Assembly: GCA_002479785.1 (NCBI GenBank)
Contig: DLPD01000008.1
Span: 49,042-91,984, forward strand
Direction of reading: 5' to 3'
Source of the DNA: Cytophagaceae bacterium UBA7467
Lineage (GTDB): Bacteria > Bacteroidota > Bacteroidia > Cytophagales > Spirosomataceae
Length of the DNA: 42,943 nucleotides
Positions within the stretch are counted from its first letter, which is position 1, and each line of letters begins with the position of its first letter. The notes under the pieces are model-generated. The model worked only from the letters and a program-made list of their open reading frames with translations, made no database searches and had not been told where the DNA came from. Both the position numbers and the translations under genes were made by a program. Positions 32,673-41,215 of the stretch are shown piece after piece.

Positions 32673-33059
32673 TTAATCCGGAATGACAGTAAACTTAGCA
32701 TCACCCCATAACTCCTCTAATTTGAAAAAAGAACGCTTTTCTTTTAGAAAAACGTGCACGATGACATCATAATAATCCATCAAAATCCACTCCCGATTTG
32801 CCTTGCCTTCTACCGCATGAACATGAATTTTACCAGACTCCCACACTTCCTTATCCACTGAATCAGCGATTGCATCGATTTGAGTATCAGAAGTACCTGA
32901 ACATATCACAAAAAAATCGGTGAAAGCATTATCGACTTTACGCAAATCTAGCACGGTTATTTCTTGTGCTTTTTTATCCTGCATACCTTTTACCACCCAG
33001 CTCACGATTTCCTCAGACGCATCTACTTGCTTTGCGGCTTTCTTTAGAGTTTTACTCAT
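32673..33059 (-). CDS. rsfS: Ribosomal silencing factor RsfS
   Basis: A 128-residue RsfS/Iojap protein, which binds ribosomal protein L14 and blocks subunit joining in starvation. Core motifs: ITVLDLRKVDNAFTDFFVICSG, SDTQIDAIADSV, EGKANREWILMDYYDVIVHVF, and RSFFKLEELWGDAK. It precedes ftsH in the same direction and diverges from birA, an arrangement I know as common in Bacteroidota. Confidence 0.96.
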   Translation of the reverse strand: MSKTLKKAAKQVDASEEIVSWVVKGMQDKKAQEITVLDLRKVDNAFTDFFVICSGTSDTQIDAIADSVDKEVWESGKIHVHAVEGKANREWILMDYYDVIVHVFLKEKRSFFKLEELWGDAKFTVIPD

Positions 33060-33114
33060 AAATGTTTTTTCTGTATTAATTTGTGTAACAAGAAACCAAT
33101 AACGAATAAAAATC

Positions 33115-33122
33115 TAAATTTG
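33115..33122 (+). promoter_or_regulatory. Candidate -7 element for birA
   Basis: TAAATTTG fits TAnnTTTG, 30 nt before the proposed TTG start of birA. The -33 region is not obvious. Confidence 0.4.
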
Positions 33123-33152
33123 TTCTTGTAACCCTAAAATTACAAATAATAA

Positions 33153-33941
33153 TTGAACAATTACCAAGCTCATACCCGCTTCGTCGGCAAAAACAGTAAA
33201 TATCTTGACATTTGTCCATCCACTAATTCTTTAGCCTTTTCCGAGGCTTTAAATAGCGATTTACCAGAAGGTTTTGCTTGGATTGCGGGTCATCAAACAG
33301 CTGGTAGAGGACAGCGAGGAAATACGTGGAGCGCAGAACCCAATCAAAATCTAACCCTCTCCTATTTATTAAGGCCACCGCATCCATTGGTGGAGAAACA
33401 ATTTTATTTAAGTAAGGCCATAGCGAATGGCATTTTAGCTGGATTAGAGACTTGGTCGCGTGCCACCCAAGGCGAAAATTTCAATTTCGAAATTAAATGG
33501 CCAAATGACATATACTTGGATGGAATCAAAATGGGAGGTATCCTTATAGAAAATAATTTTCAAGCAGGACAATGGAGTTTTGCTATCATCGGAATAGGGC
33601 TAAATATCAATCAAAAACAATTTGGCCCCATTAGAGGAACCTCACTTCTTTCTTATCTTCAGCTTAGCCAAGAGATTCCACTAGAAGTAATATACAAGTA
33701 CATCTCTCAGGGCATTGAAGAATCGTATGATCTCTTCCTGAGTAGACAATTTTCGAAGATAGACGAAATTTACCATGAACGATTATTCAGACGTGGTCAA
33801 TGGGCCTTATATGAAACCGAAAAGGAAAAATTTGAAGGTAAAATTATAGGCGTAAATGAACAGGGTTTATTAGAAATAGAAAAAGAATTCACGGTAGAAT
33901 CCTATGATTTAAAGGAAATAAGTTTTATTTTTCCCTCCTAA
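33153..33941 (+). CDS. birA: Biotin-protein ligase, starts at TTG
   Basis: A 262-residue biotin-[acetyl-CoA carboxylase] ligase. It has the catalytic domain CPSTNSLAFSEAL, the biotinyl-AMP loop GHQTAGRGQRGNTWSAEPN, KWPNDIYLDGIKMGGILIEN and IGIGLNIN, with a short C-terminal SH3-like part. There is no N-terminal winged helix, so it is an enzyme only, not a repressor. The start is probably TTG at 33153: an in-frame TAA is immediately before it and the first in-frame ATG is only inside the catalytic domain. Low initiation may be intended. It is 19 nt ahead of the acyl-CoA synthetase gene. Confidence 0.92.
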   Translation: MNNYQAHTRFVGKNSKYLDICPSTNSLAFSEALNSDLPEGFAWIAGHQTAGRGQRGNTWSAEPNQNLTLSYLLRPPHPLVEKQFYLSKAIANGILAGLETWSRATQGENFNFEIKWPNDIYLDGIKMGGILIENNFQAGQWSFAIIGIGLNINQKQFGPIRGTSLLSYLQLSQEIPLEVIYKYISQGIEESYDLFLSRQFSKIDEIYHERLFRRGQWALYETEKEKFEGKIIGVNEQGLLEIEKEFTVESYDLKEISFIFPS

Positions 33942-33960
33942 TTTACCCTAAACCACCTGT

Positions 33961-35619
33961 ATGATCTCCCATTACCAAAGCAATTTGGAGAATTTTCTTC
34001 ATTGGGCACAACACACTCCTAATCAACTCTATTTAAGACAACCTACTGGAGACCACTACATTGACTATTCTTATGCTACAGCTGCCGTCGAGGTAAAGAA
34101 AGTTGCCCAATTCATTCAGAATACGCTAACTGAAGGATCTAAAAATGTAGGTATTCTATCTAAAAACTCAGCCCATTGGATGATGGCAGATTTAGCCATT
34201 GCGGCGGCAGGTGGAATATCCGTTCCGTTTTATGCCACATTGACTAAAGAGCAATTGCATCAGGTTTTAGTTCATTCTGAATGCCAAATTTTAATCGTGG
34301 GGAAATTAGATCATTGGGAGAAAATAAAAGACGGTATTCCAGAGCGCATTCAATTAATTCACACTCCGGAGAGCTCAGAAAAAACAGGTACTCAATGGAT
34401 TGATATCCTAAAAAACACAAAGGAAATTAAGTCATTGCCTAAACCTAAGCCAGAAGACATCGCCACGATTGTCTATACCTCAGGCACCACTGGAATGCCT
34501 AAAGGGGTCATGATTACCTATGGCGGCATCGAGGCGGGAATTAACATGGCACGCGAAATCGCTTTATTGGACCAACCTAACACCCGGTTTATCTCCTATT
34601 TACCTTTGTGCCACATTGCAGAAAGAAATTTTGTTGAATTTGCAGCAACGGCAGCAGGTGGCACTATCCATTTTGTTGAAAATTTAGATACCTTTTCTAC
34701 GAATTTAGCCCGCGCTAGACCTACCCATTTCTTAGCTGTGCCCCGTATTTGGGCGAAATTTCAGGAGGGTATTTTGCAAAAAATAGGAGGCCAAAAGAAG
34801 CTAAGTCTACTTTTGGGTATCCCTATTGTCAATAAACTAATTCAGAAAAAAATTCAAAAAGGACTTGGATTGGACCAAACTTCTTTAGCCGTTACTGGGG
34901 CAGCACCTATCTCAGCAGAATTGTTGATTTGGTTCCAAAAACTAGGAATCTTTATCCAAGAAGCCTATGGAATGACTGAGAATATGGGTTTAAATGCCGT
35001 AATGCCACGTAACCAAATAAAACTAGGTACCGTAGGACGAATCCATCCTGACTGTGAAACGCGCATCGATCCTGAAACACAGGAAATCCAAATGCGTGCA
35101 CCTTACAATACTGTTGGGTATTTTAAAGAGCCTAGGCTAAGCCAAGAATTATTTACAGAAGATGGCTGGCTGAAAACTGGAGATCAAGGCAAATTAGATA
35201 CAGACGGATTTATATCAATCATAGGACGGGTAAAAGATAATTTCAAAACAGCCAAAGGCCACTATGTCGCCCCAGCACCCATCGAAAATAAATTAAACAC
35301 CCACGATTTCGTTGAACAAGTTTGTGTGGTAGGAGTTAACTTACCCCAACCGATTGTGCTTATCGTATTAAGTGCACTAGGGAAATCGATGGAGCAAGCT
35401 GAAATTAAGACTGCATTTGAAGCTCTTCTCAATGAAGTTAACCCTACATTAAAAAATTATGAACATTTGCGCAAAATGGTCATCGTAGATGAAGATTGGA
35501 CCATCGAAAACGAGTGTCTAACGCCCACAATGAAGATTAAAAGGCCCTCTATTGAGCAAAAGTACCAAGCTAACTTTGACTATTGGTATGCTCATCCAGA
35601 AACGATTATTATAAACTAA
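33961..35619 (+). CDS. Long-chain acyl-CoA synthetase (AMP-forming)
   Basis: A 552-residue adenylate-forming enzyme activating fatty acids to acyl-CoA. The P-loop is IVYTSGTTGMPKGVMITYGG (about 171-190); further motifs are YLPLCHIAERNFVEFA, EAYGMTENMG, the adenylation Asp in DGWLKTGDQG, and IGRVKDNFKTAKGHYVAPAP. Its architecture is closest to eukaryotic-type long-chain ligases of the FadD15 group. No signal peptide. It follows birA by 19 nt and is followed by the BamA-like gene after 25 nt, suggesting one transcript. Confidence 0.93.
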   Translation: MISHYQSNLENFLHWAQHTPNQLYLRQPTGDHYIDYSYATAAVEVKKVAQFIQNTLTEGSKNVGILSKNSAHWMMADLAIAAAGGISVPFYATLTKEQLHQVLVHSECQILIVGKLDHWEKIKDGIPERIQLIHTPESSEKTGTQWIDILKNTKEIKSLPKPKPEDIATIVYTSGTTGMPKGVMITYGGIEAGINMAREIALLDQPNTRFISYLPLCHIAERNFVEFAATAAGGTIHFVENLDTFSTNLARARPTHFLAVPRIWAKFQEGILQKIGGQKKLSLLLGIPIVNKLIQKKIQKGLGLDQTSLAVTGAAPISAELLIWFQKLGIFIQEAYGMTENMGLNAVMPRNQIKLGTVGRIHPDCETRIDPETQEIQMRAPYNTVGYFKEPRLSQELFTEDGWLKTGDQGKLDTDGFISIIGRVKDNFKTAKGHYVAPAPIENKLNTHDFVEQVCVVGVNLPQPIVLIVLSALGKSMEQAEIKTAFEALLNEVNPTLKNYEHLRKMVIVDEDWTIENECLTPTMKIKRPSIEQKYQANFDYWYAHPETIIIN

Positions 35620-35644
35620 TGGATTAAAATTTTTACCTTGCGGG

Positions 35645-37033
35645 GTGAAAAATTACCGCCTATATCTGTTAGCACTAACCTGCTTTTTTATTCAAGAAGC
35701 AGCTCAAGCTCAGTACGTAATAGTGGACAGTGTCATTTTCAAAGGAAATGAAAAAACACGTGAGAATATTCTGATTAGGGAGCTGGATTTTTCATCGGGC
35801 GATACTATTCAGGTATCCGCACTTGATAGTCGACTTGAGTTTAACAGACGCAAATTAACTAACACAAACTTGTTCATTTGGGTCAAAGGAGATTACCACC
35901 AAAATAGGCCTGAACATATCGTCATCACCTATGAATTCTTAGAGCAGTGGTATTTATTAGGTTATCCCATCTTTCAATTAGCAGATCGTAATTTAAATGA
36001 TTGGTGGTCTCGAGGTCATTCGATGGAACGCACGATTTATGGTGCCCATCTCATCCATAATAACTTCATGGGAAGGAACGAAAAAGTAAGCTTTAAAGCA
36101 GAAACAGGCTTTACACAACGACTTGAGCTTGGCTATTCGAACCCCTACTTGGATCGAAAAAAAACCATTGGGATGGGCGCTTCACTTTCCTATACTACAA
36201 ACAAAAACCTAGCCTTCAGGACCATCAACGATACCTTAAATACATTGAGTAGCGAAAAGGTTTTAAGGGAGCGCTGGAGCGGTGCTTTAAGCCTTCGGAA
36301 GAGAGTAAAATTTTACGATTTCCATTTCGCGGAAATTCGCTACAGCCATTCCGTTGTGGCAGACACCATAAGGCAGTTAAACCCCAATTACTATTACAAG
36401 GGGTCGAACGAACAAAACTTCTTGCAATTAACTTACGCCTACTCCTACGATTTTAGAGATTATGCCCCCTACCCTTTGCGCGGCAGGAAGTTAGACTTTG
36501 CTTATAACTATTTTGGCATTTTAGCCCAAGACGCATTGAATTATTGGGACCTAAGAGCATCTATCGCCTACTTTTTTGACTTAGGATCAAATTTCTTTGT
36601 TACTACCCAATGGAAAGGTAAAATAACCCAAGAGAACAAAAACATACCCTATGCTAATTTGCAGGCACTCGGATATGGCAGTGATAACGTAAGGGGCTAT
36701 GAATTAAATGTGATCGATGGCACTAATTATGTACTATCTAAAAACACCTTTAAATACCAGTTATTCAGTAAAATCATTCCTATCCGATTTATACCCTACA
36801 AGCAATTTAATCAAATGCCCATCGCCATTTATCCTACAGCATTCTTTGATTTTGCCTATGTGTACCAGCCCAAACCGGAATTAACAGCTAGTCGTTATTC
36901 TAATCGCTGGATCTATGGAATGGGATTAGGATTCGACTTAGTGACCTATTATAATTTTGTTTGTAAACTGGGAGTGCCCGTGGTAGGAAGTGGCAGATCT
37001 GGTCTTGTGGTTAGTATTGGTAGAGAATTTTAG
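35645..37033 (+). CDS. BamA/TamA-like outer-membrane protein with one POTRA domain
   Basis: A 462-residue protein. Signal peptide 1-22 (EAAQAQ), one POTRA-like domain (about 24-100, VIVDSVIFKGNEKTRENILI), then a 16-strand surface-antigen barrel with NPYLDRKKTIGMGASLSY, a YDFRDYAPYPLRGRKLDFAY strand and C-terminal GLVVSIGREF, whose terminal Phe is typical. It is shorter than BamA (five POTRAs), so an accessory assembly or secretion role is more likely. The start is a GTG; no in-frame ATG lies near it. It follows the acyl-CoA synthetase. Confidence 0.88.
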   Translation: MKNYRLYLLALTCFFIQEAAQAQYVIVDSVIFKGNEKTRENILIRELDFSSGDTIQVSALDSRLEFNRRKLTNTNLFIWVKGDYHQNRPEHIVITYEFLEQWYLLGYPIFQLADRNLNDWWSRGHSMERTIYGAHLIHNNFMGRNEKVSFKAETGFTQRLELGYSNPYLDRKKTIGMGASLSYTTNKNLAFRTINDTLNTLSSEKVLRERWSGALSLRKRVKFYDFHFAEIRYSHSVVADTIRQLNPNYYYKGSNEQNFLQLTYAYSYDFRDYAPYPLRGRKLDFAYNYFGILAQDALNYWDLRASIAYFFDLGSNFFVTTQWKGKITQENKNIPYANLQALGYGSDNVRGYELNVIDGTNYVLSKNTFKYQLFSKIIPIRFIPYKQFNQMPIAIYPTAFFDFAYVYQPKPELTASRYSNRWIYGMGLGFDLVTYYNFVCKLGVPVVGSGRSGLVVSIGREF

Positions 37034-37175
37034 CCAAAAAAAAAGCCAGTCAAAGACCAGCTCATTTTAAAAATACCTAACCACTAATAATCTTATATAT
37101 CTTGTAGGCAAAAGCCTATTAAAAGCATAATTTTTCCAAAAATAACATTTTTTATTATCAATGGCGAAATTCATT

Positions 37176-37183
37176 TATTTTTG
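37176..37183 (+). promoter_or_regulatory. Candidate lipoprotein-gene promoter -7 element
   Basis: TATTTTTG fits TAnnTTTG, 34 nt before the ATG at 37218. A T-rich stretch (TTTATTA near 37151) occupies the -33 region. The rest of the 184-nt gap 37034-37217 is AT-rich with no other clear signal. Confidence 0.42.
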
Positions 37184-37217
37184 ACAAATAAAATTCCTTC
37201 TTTCTAGCCAAAATCAC

Positions 37218-37775
37218 ATGAACAAACCGTTAAATAAGCTATTCATATCTATATTCGCTATTTTCGTTTTTGCTATCTCCTGTAGTCAAGAGAAACAAAA
37301 TGAGAATAAGGAAAGTGGCCAGCAAGAAGCCATTACTGCTGCCTGGGAAGATAGTGGTGACTGGGTTCAAAAACTAAGCCTAAGCCCTAATCAAGTGATT
37401 CGAAATGCCACATGGGGACAAGATATGGAAAGTATAAAGGATACACTGGAATTAGCGGAAACTCAACCAGAAAAAGGCAAATCGTTCACCCTCTATTTCG
37501 ACGATACAGATTTAAACTTCAGTGATATCACCTACATCCCTGATGAACAGAATAAATTACAAGCAATTGAATTCGATATCTTTGTTGAAACTGGAGCCGA
37601 GGTACAACCTTTAATTGATCACTGGAAGGCATATTTAGATGCCAAATTTGGCCCATCTCAGAAAAAAGACAAAACCATTCTCTGGTCTAAAAACAAAAAT
37701 ACCCGAATCCAATTAGAGAATGTGAGTACTCCCAAGGATCCGGGTATCAAAATCAGCTTTGCAGCTGCTCATTAA
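37218..37775 (+). CDS. Hypothetical lipoprotein
   Basis: A 185-residue protein with a lipoprotein signal: hydrophobic helix, then FAISC with the lipidated Cys at 22, followed by SQEKQNENKES, an acidic/Gln-rich linker. The folded part (about 45-185) includes TWGQDMESIKDTLEL and YFDDTDLNFSDITY. I do not recognise the family; no catalytic motif stands out. Its stop codon TAA (37773-37775) shares the bases TTAA with the stop codon of the convergent ilvE gene. Confidence 0.8.
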   Translation: MNKPLNKLFISIFAIFVFAISCSQEKQNENKESGQQEAITAAWEDSGDWVQKLSLSPNQVIRNATWGQDMESIKDTLELAETQPEKGKSFTLYFDDTDLNFSDITYIPDEQNKLQAIEFDIFVETGAEVQPLIDHWKAYLDAKFGPSQKKDKTILWSKNKNTRIQLENVSTPKDPGIKISFAAAH

Positions 37776-38824
37776 ATTTTATAAATCCAGCCGCGCGTAT
37801 CAACGATTTCACCTAATCGAATCTGGCTGATTTCGTTATAAACTTTTGCTGAAAAATCAGTCTCTTTACGCTCTGGTAATTCATAATCCTTTCCATCAAA
37901 ACCAATCGTCTGGATAGGAGCAATAACGGCAGCCGTTCCTGCACCAAACGCTTCAGTCACCGCTCCTGAGCTAATCCCCTCTACTAGTTCCTTCACGGAT
38001 AAAAGACGCTCCTGAACATCCACGCCCCAGTCTTTAGCAATCTGAATAACCGACTTACGTGTCACGCCATCCAAAATCGTGTCCCCTGTAGGTGCTGTCA
38101 CCAAGGCTCCATTGATGATAAACATTAGGTTCATTGTACCCGCTTCTTCCACATATTGATGAGTGGCCGCATCGGTCCAAATAATTTGATCGTAACCTGC
38201 TTTATTCGCTTCTATCGTAGGATAAAGTGAACCACCGTAATTACCGGCATTCTTCGCAAAACCTACCCCACCTTTTGCGGCACGTATGTATTCAGTCTCT
38301 ACTCGAACACGCAAAGGCTTCGAATAATAAGAACCCACCGGGCAAAGGAAAATGATAAACTTATAGGTTGTTGAAGGAGAAACTCCCACGTATTCATCTG
38401 TCGCAAACATAAATGGACGGATATACAAAGAGCAGCCTTCTTTTTCTGGCACCCAAGCATTATCCAATTGGATCAATTGCTTTAATCCACCCAAGAAAAT
38501 CTCTTCAGGTACCTCAGGCATGCACATACGAAGCGCAGACTTATTGAAACGCTTCATATTCTCCTCAGGCCGAAAAACTAATACCTCTCCTTTCTTGGAA
38601 CGATACGCTTTCATTCCTTCAAAGATAGCTTGACCATAATGAATCGACATCATGGCTGGCTGATAGGACAATGGCCCGTAAGGTTGAATTTGGACGGATT
38701 TCCAAGCTCCATCAGCATATTCAGCGACAAGCATGTGATCAGCAAAGCTTCGGCCAAAAGCCAAATTGTCGAAATCAACCTCGCTTAGACGAGATTTAGG
38801 CGTTTTTTGAATGGTAATTTGCAT
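37772..38824 (-). CDS. ilvE: Branched-chain amino acid aminotransferase
   Basis: A 350-residue class IV PLP enzyme catalysing the last step of Leu/Ile/Val synthesis or the first of their breakdown. It is the longer, eukaryote-like type: YGQAIFEGMKAYR, FRPEENMKRFNKSALRMCMP, the PLP-lysine region GFAKNAGNYGGSLYP, EEAGTMNLMFI and EAFGAGTAAVIAPI. Length agrees with that subfamily. It follows the cobalamin adenosyltransferase by 12 nt; the pair is probably co-transcribed, though the pathways are unrelated. Confidence 0.96.
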   Translation of the reverse strand: MQITIQKTPKSRLSEVDFDNLAFGRSFADHMLVAEYADGAWKSVQIQPYGPLSYQPAMMSIHYGQAIFEGMKAYRSKKGEVLVFRPEENMKRFNKSALRMCMPEVPEEIFLGGLKQLIQLDNAWVPEKEGCSLYIRPFMFATDEYVGVSPSTTYKFIIFLCPVGSYYSKPLRVRVETEYIRAAKGGVGFAKNAGNYGGSLYPTIEANKAGYDQIIWTDAATHQYVEEAGTMNLMFIINGALVTAPTGDTILDGVTRKSVIQIAKDWGVDVQERLLSVKELVEGISSGAVTEAFGAGTAAVIAPIQTIGFDGKDYELPERKETDFSAKVYNEISQIRLGEIVDTRGWIYKI

Positions 38825-38836
38825 AAGTTTTTGTTT

Positions 38837-39388
38837 CTACTTGCCGGAATTCCATGGTATCTCAGGGATATCTAATGAATGGTGCAAATAACGGCACATC
38901 ATAAATAAGTAATCGGATAATCTATTCAAATAGGCGATCGCAGTCGCATAATCTTCTTTTTCTTCTTCTTGCACCCAACGAATCAAGCTGCGTTCAGCTC
39001 GACGGCAAACGGTACGGGTAATTTGGGCAGCGGCGATGGTGGGATGTCCACCCGGCAAAATAAAAAAGCGCATAGGCGCAATCTTGCCCTCTATTTCATC
39101 AATCATTTCCTCAATAGCCACGATATCGTGCAAGGATATGAGTTTCATATTACCTAAATACTCTTTGGAATCACTGGCCACGTGGGCCCCCAAAACGAAT
39201 AAACTCGATTGAATGGATTGTAACTTTTCTGCCAGCGGTCCCTCTATGTGGCAAACTAAAGCACCGATGTGGCAATTTAATTCATCGATATCACCGATCG
39301 CATCCATCCGAACATTGGATTTAGACACTCCTTTGCCATCCGCCAAGCGGGTAAATCCACCATCTCCGTTCTTCGTGTAAATTGCCAT
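38837..39388 (-). CDS. Cob(I)alamin adenosyltransferase, PduO type
   Basis: A 183-residue ATP:corrinoid adenosyltransferase that makes adenosylcobalamin. The ATP site is YTKNGDGGFTRLADGKGVSK near the N terminus (the family's TGDxGxT form is modified to KNGDGGFT), followed by VRMDAIGDIDELN, the central QSSLFVLGAHVAS and the C-terminal TRTVCRRAERSLIRW plus YLNRLSDYLFMMCRY. Cytoplasmic trimer by family. First gene of a two-gene unit with ilvE. No cobalamin riboswitch is evident in the 88 nt upstream. Confidence 0.95.
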   Translation of the reverse strand: MAIYTKNGDGGFTRLADGKGVSKSNVRMDAIGDIDELNCHIGALVCHIEGPLAEKLQSIQSSLFVLGAHVASDSKEYLGNMKLISLHDIVAIEEMIDEIEGKIAPMRFFILPGGHPTIAAAQITRTVCRRAERSLIRWVQEEEKEDYATAIAYLNRLSDYLFMMCRYLHHSLDIPEIPWNSGK

Positions 39389-39426
39389 TTTATTGGGGTT
39401 ATCTACAAAAATAATAGAAATAAAGA

Positions 39427-39458
39427 TTAGGTCGGTATGATTTTCAAAACTAATTTTG
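39427..39458 (+). promoter_or_regulatory. Promoter of the DUF1648-like gene and queA
   Basis: TTAG (39427-39430) is one base off TTTG. After 20 nt comes TAATTTTG (39451-39458), a full TAnnTTTG -7 match. The start ATG at 39477 follows 18 nt later, so the leader would be very short. Confidence 0.5.
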
Positions 39459-39476
39459 CAGACATTTTAATCAACT

Positions 39477-39986
39477 ATGTCGATAGACCATTTTGCATCT
39501 CGAGTTTGGCGAATTTTGTCCTTAGTGGCATTCGGAATCTCCTTGTTATTTATTTACCGAGGGCTTCCTGATCCTACGGCGGTGCATTTTGGAGAAACAG
39601 GACGCGGTGATGGCTTTTTACCTAAAGAAGAAGTATTCTATCTAGTGGCAGGAATCATCACGGTTTTGAACGTTTTAGCTTTGTCATTAATTAAGGCCAT
39701 TGATAAAATTCCCACAGAAAAATGGGGCACTGTCCTACCTGTCTTCGCAGACAAAGGAAATGAAACAATCAAAAACACCTTTGTAAATTGGCTACATTTC
39801 TTTCCTGCACTCATTAATACATACTTGATCTTTGTGATGAGAGCGTTATTACTGTTAAATGATGAAAGAACTTACCAAAGTGATTACAGCTACATTCCTT
39901 TGCTAGGAATCGTATTCTTGCTTGTTTGGTTTATTTACTTGCCTGTTCGTTTATTAGCTAGCCCTAAATTCATAGAAGAGCTATGA
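39477..39986 (+). CDS. DUF1648-like membrane protein
   Basis: A 169-residue integral membrane protein with about four hydrophobic helices (12-27, 54-70, 104-125, 141-160). The segment YRGLPDPTAVHFGETGRGDGFLPKEE resembles the DUF1648/SdpI N-terminal motif (LP..IP.HF...G..DG). Function unknown; SdpI-like relatives confer immunity to toxins, but nothing here supports that role. Its stop codon overlaps the start of queA (ATGA), so the two are translated in tandem. Confidence 0.75.
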   Translation: MSIDHFASRVWRILSLVAFGISLLFIYRGLPDPTAVHFGETGRGDGFLPKEEVFYLVAGIITVLNVLALSLIKAIDKIPTEKWGTVLPVFADKGNETIKNTFVNWLHFFPALINTYLIFVMRALLLLNDERTYQSDYSYIPLLGIVFLLVWFIYLPVRLLASPKFIEEL

Positions 39987-41191
39987 GCATTCAAATGCCG
40001 AATATTCTCATTCAGGCTTTTGATTACCCCTTACCTGAATCAAAAATTGCCCAATTCCCCTTAGTTAATCGGCACGATTCGAAACTATTAGTCTATCAAG
40101 ATGGTGTAATTAAACACAAAGCTTTCCGACAATTAGCACAGCAACTTCCCGAGAATGCTTTACTAATATTCAATAATACCAAAGTTATTCCGGCCCGCAT
40201 ACCGCTCTTTAAGGAGAATGGTGTGGCCATTGAACTCTTTTTGTTGCATCCTCTTTCAGATTCTGTGCCTACTGAACAATTAATGGAAAGCAAGGGAGAA
40301 ACCTGCTGGGAATGTTTAGTGGGAAACAAGAAGAGATGGAAAGAGGGGGATGTCCTTTATAAAGGGGATTTAGCTTTCACCTGGATTTCTCGCGATAAAA
40401 ATCACATTAGAATCACTTGGGACACGGAGAAAAGTTTCGCTCAGATTTTGGAAGATATTGGGAAAATCCCACTTCCTCCCTACATGGAGAGAGAAGCTCA
40501 AGTTTCAGATGCAGAACGGTACCAAACTTTGTTTTCAGAAAAACAAGGTGCAGTAGCGGCTCCTACTGCCAGTTTACACTTTTCAGAGGAAGTTTTAGCA
40601 GATTTAGACAAAATCAACATACAAAAAGCCTACCTTACCTTGCACGTGGGTGCAGGCACCTTTTTACCTGTTAAAGAAGAAGATGTCAGCAAACACCCCA
40701 TGCACCGGGAACAAATAGTCTTTACACCTGCCTTAATTGAAACCTTGAAAGCACATCAGGGACCTTACATACCGGTAGGAACAACCTCTTTACGGGCTCT
40801 AGAAAGTTTGTATTGGAGTGGGGTTTGGTTAATCGAAAAACGACCCATGGATAATGGTGTACTCGTATTGCCTAAAGATTTTGCTTATGAAGAACGCTCC
40901 TATATACCCTCTATTCAAGAAGCTCTAGATGCCGTATTAGAGTTTCTAGAGGAGGAGAAGAAAAATTATTGGGTGGCTGAGACTGAATTATTAATTATGC
41001 CGGGCTACACCTTGCATTTCTGTGACGGCATTATCACTAATTTCCACCAGCCTAAATCCACACTTTTAGTGTTAGTCTCCGCCTTGATTGGGGATGATTG
41101 GAAGCGGGTGTATGATGCCGCTTTGGCAAACAATTACCGCTTCTTAAGTTACGGTGATTCGTCGCTATTATTTAAAAAGAAGGATATTTAG
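39983..41191 (+). CDS. queA: S-adenosylmethionine:tRNA ribosyltransferase-isomerase QueA
   Basis: A 402-residue enzyme that makes epoxyqueuosine in the wobble position of tRNA. The conserved N terminus DYPLPESKIAQFPLVNRHDSKLLVY, IFNNTKVIPARI, QGAVAAPTASLHF, HVGAGTFLPV, VGTTSLRALES and NFHQPKSTLLVLVSAL are all present. It is somewhat longer than the E. coli protein (356) owing to insertions around residues 85-105 and 270-320. It overlaps the DUF1648-like gene by ATGA. The tyrS -7 element begins right after its stop codon. Confidence 0.95.
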   Translation: MSIQMPNILIQAFDYPLPESKIAQFPLVNRHDSKLLVYQDGVIKHKAFRQLAQQLPENALLIFNNTKVIPARIPLFKENGVAIELFLLHPLSDSVPTEQLMESKGETCWECLVGNKKRWKEGDVLYKGDLAFTWISRDKNHIRITWDTEKSFAQILEDIGKIPLPPYMEREAQVSDAERYQTLFSEKQGAVAAPTASLHFSEEVLADLDKINIQKAYLTLHVGAGTFLPVKEEDVSKHPMHREQIVFTPALIETLKAHQGPYIPVGTTSLRALESLYWSGVWLIEKRPMDNGVLVLPKDFAYEERSYIPSIQEALDAVLEFLEEEKKNYWVAETELLIMPGYTLHFCDGIITNFHQPKSTLLVLVSALIGDDWKRVYDAALANNYRFLSYGDSSLLFKKKDI

Positions 41192-41199
41192 TACTTTTG
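41192..41199 (+). promoter_or_regulatory. Candidate tyrS promoter -7 element
   Basis: TACTTTTG fits TAnnTTTG and starts the base after the queA stop codon, 16 nt before the tyrS ATG. The -33 region (TTAT) is weak. Confidence 0.42.
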
Positions 41200-41215
41200 C
41201 AAAAAAGAATATTTT

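Noticed and set aside
37034..37073. Terminator hairpin after the BamA-like gene (GCCAGTC ... GACCAGC)
   Set aside because: The stem has two central mismatches and its T tract is on the wrong side for rightward transcription.
39389..39476. Cobalamin riboswitch before the PduO-type adenosyltransferase
   Set aside because: The upstream gap is only 88 nt, shared with a divergent promoter, and lacks a B12-box-like sequence.
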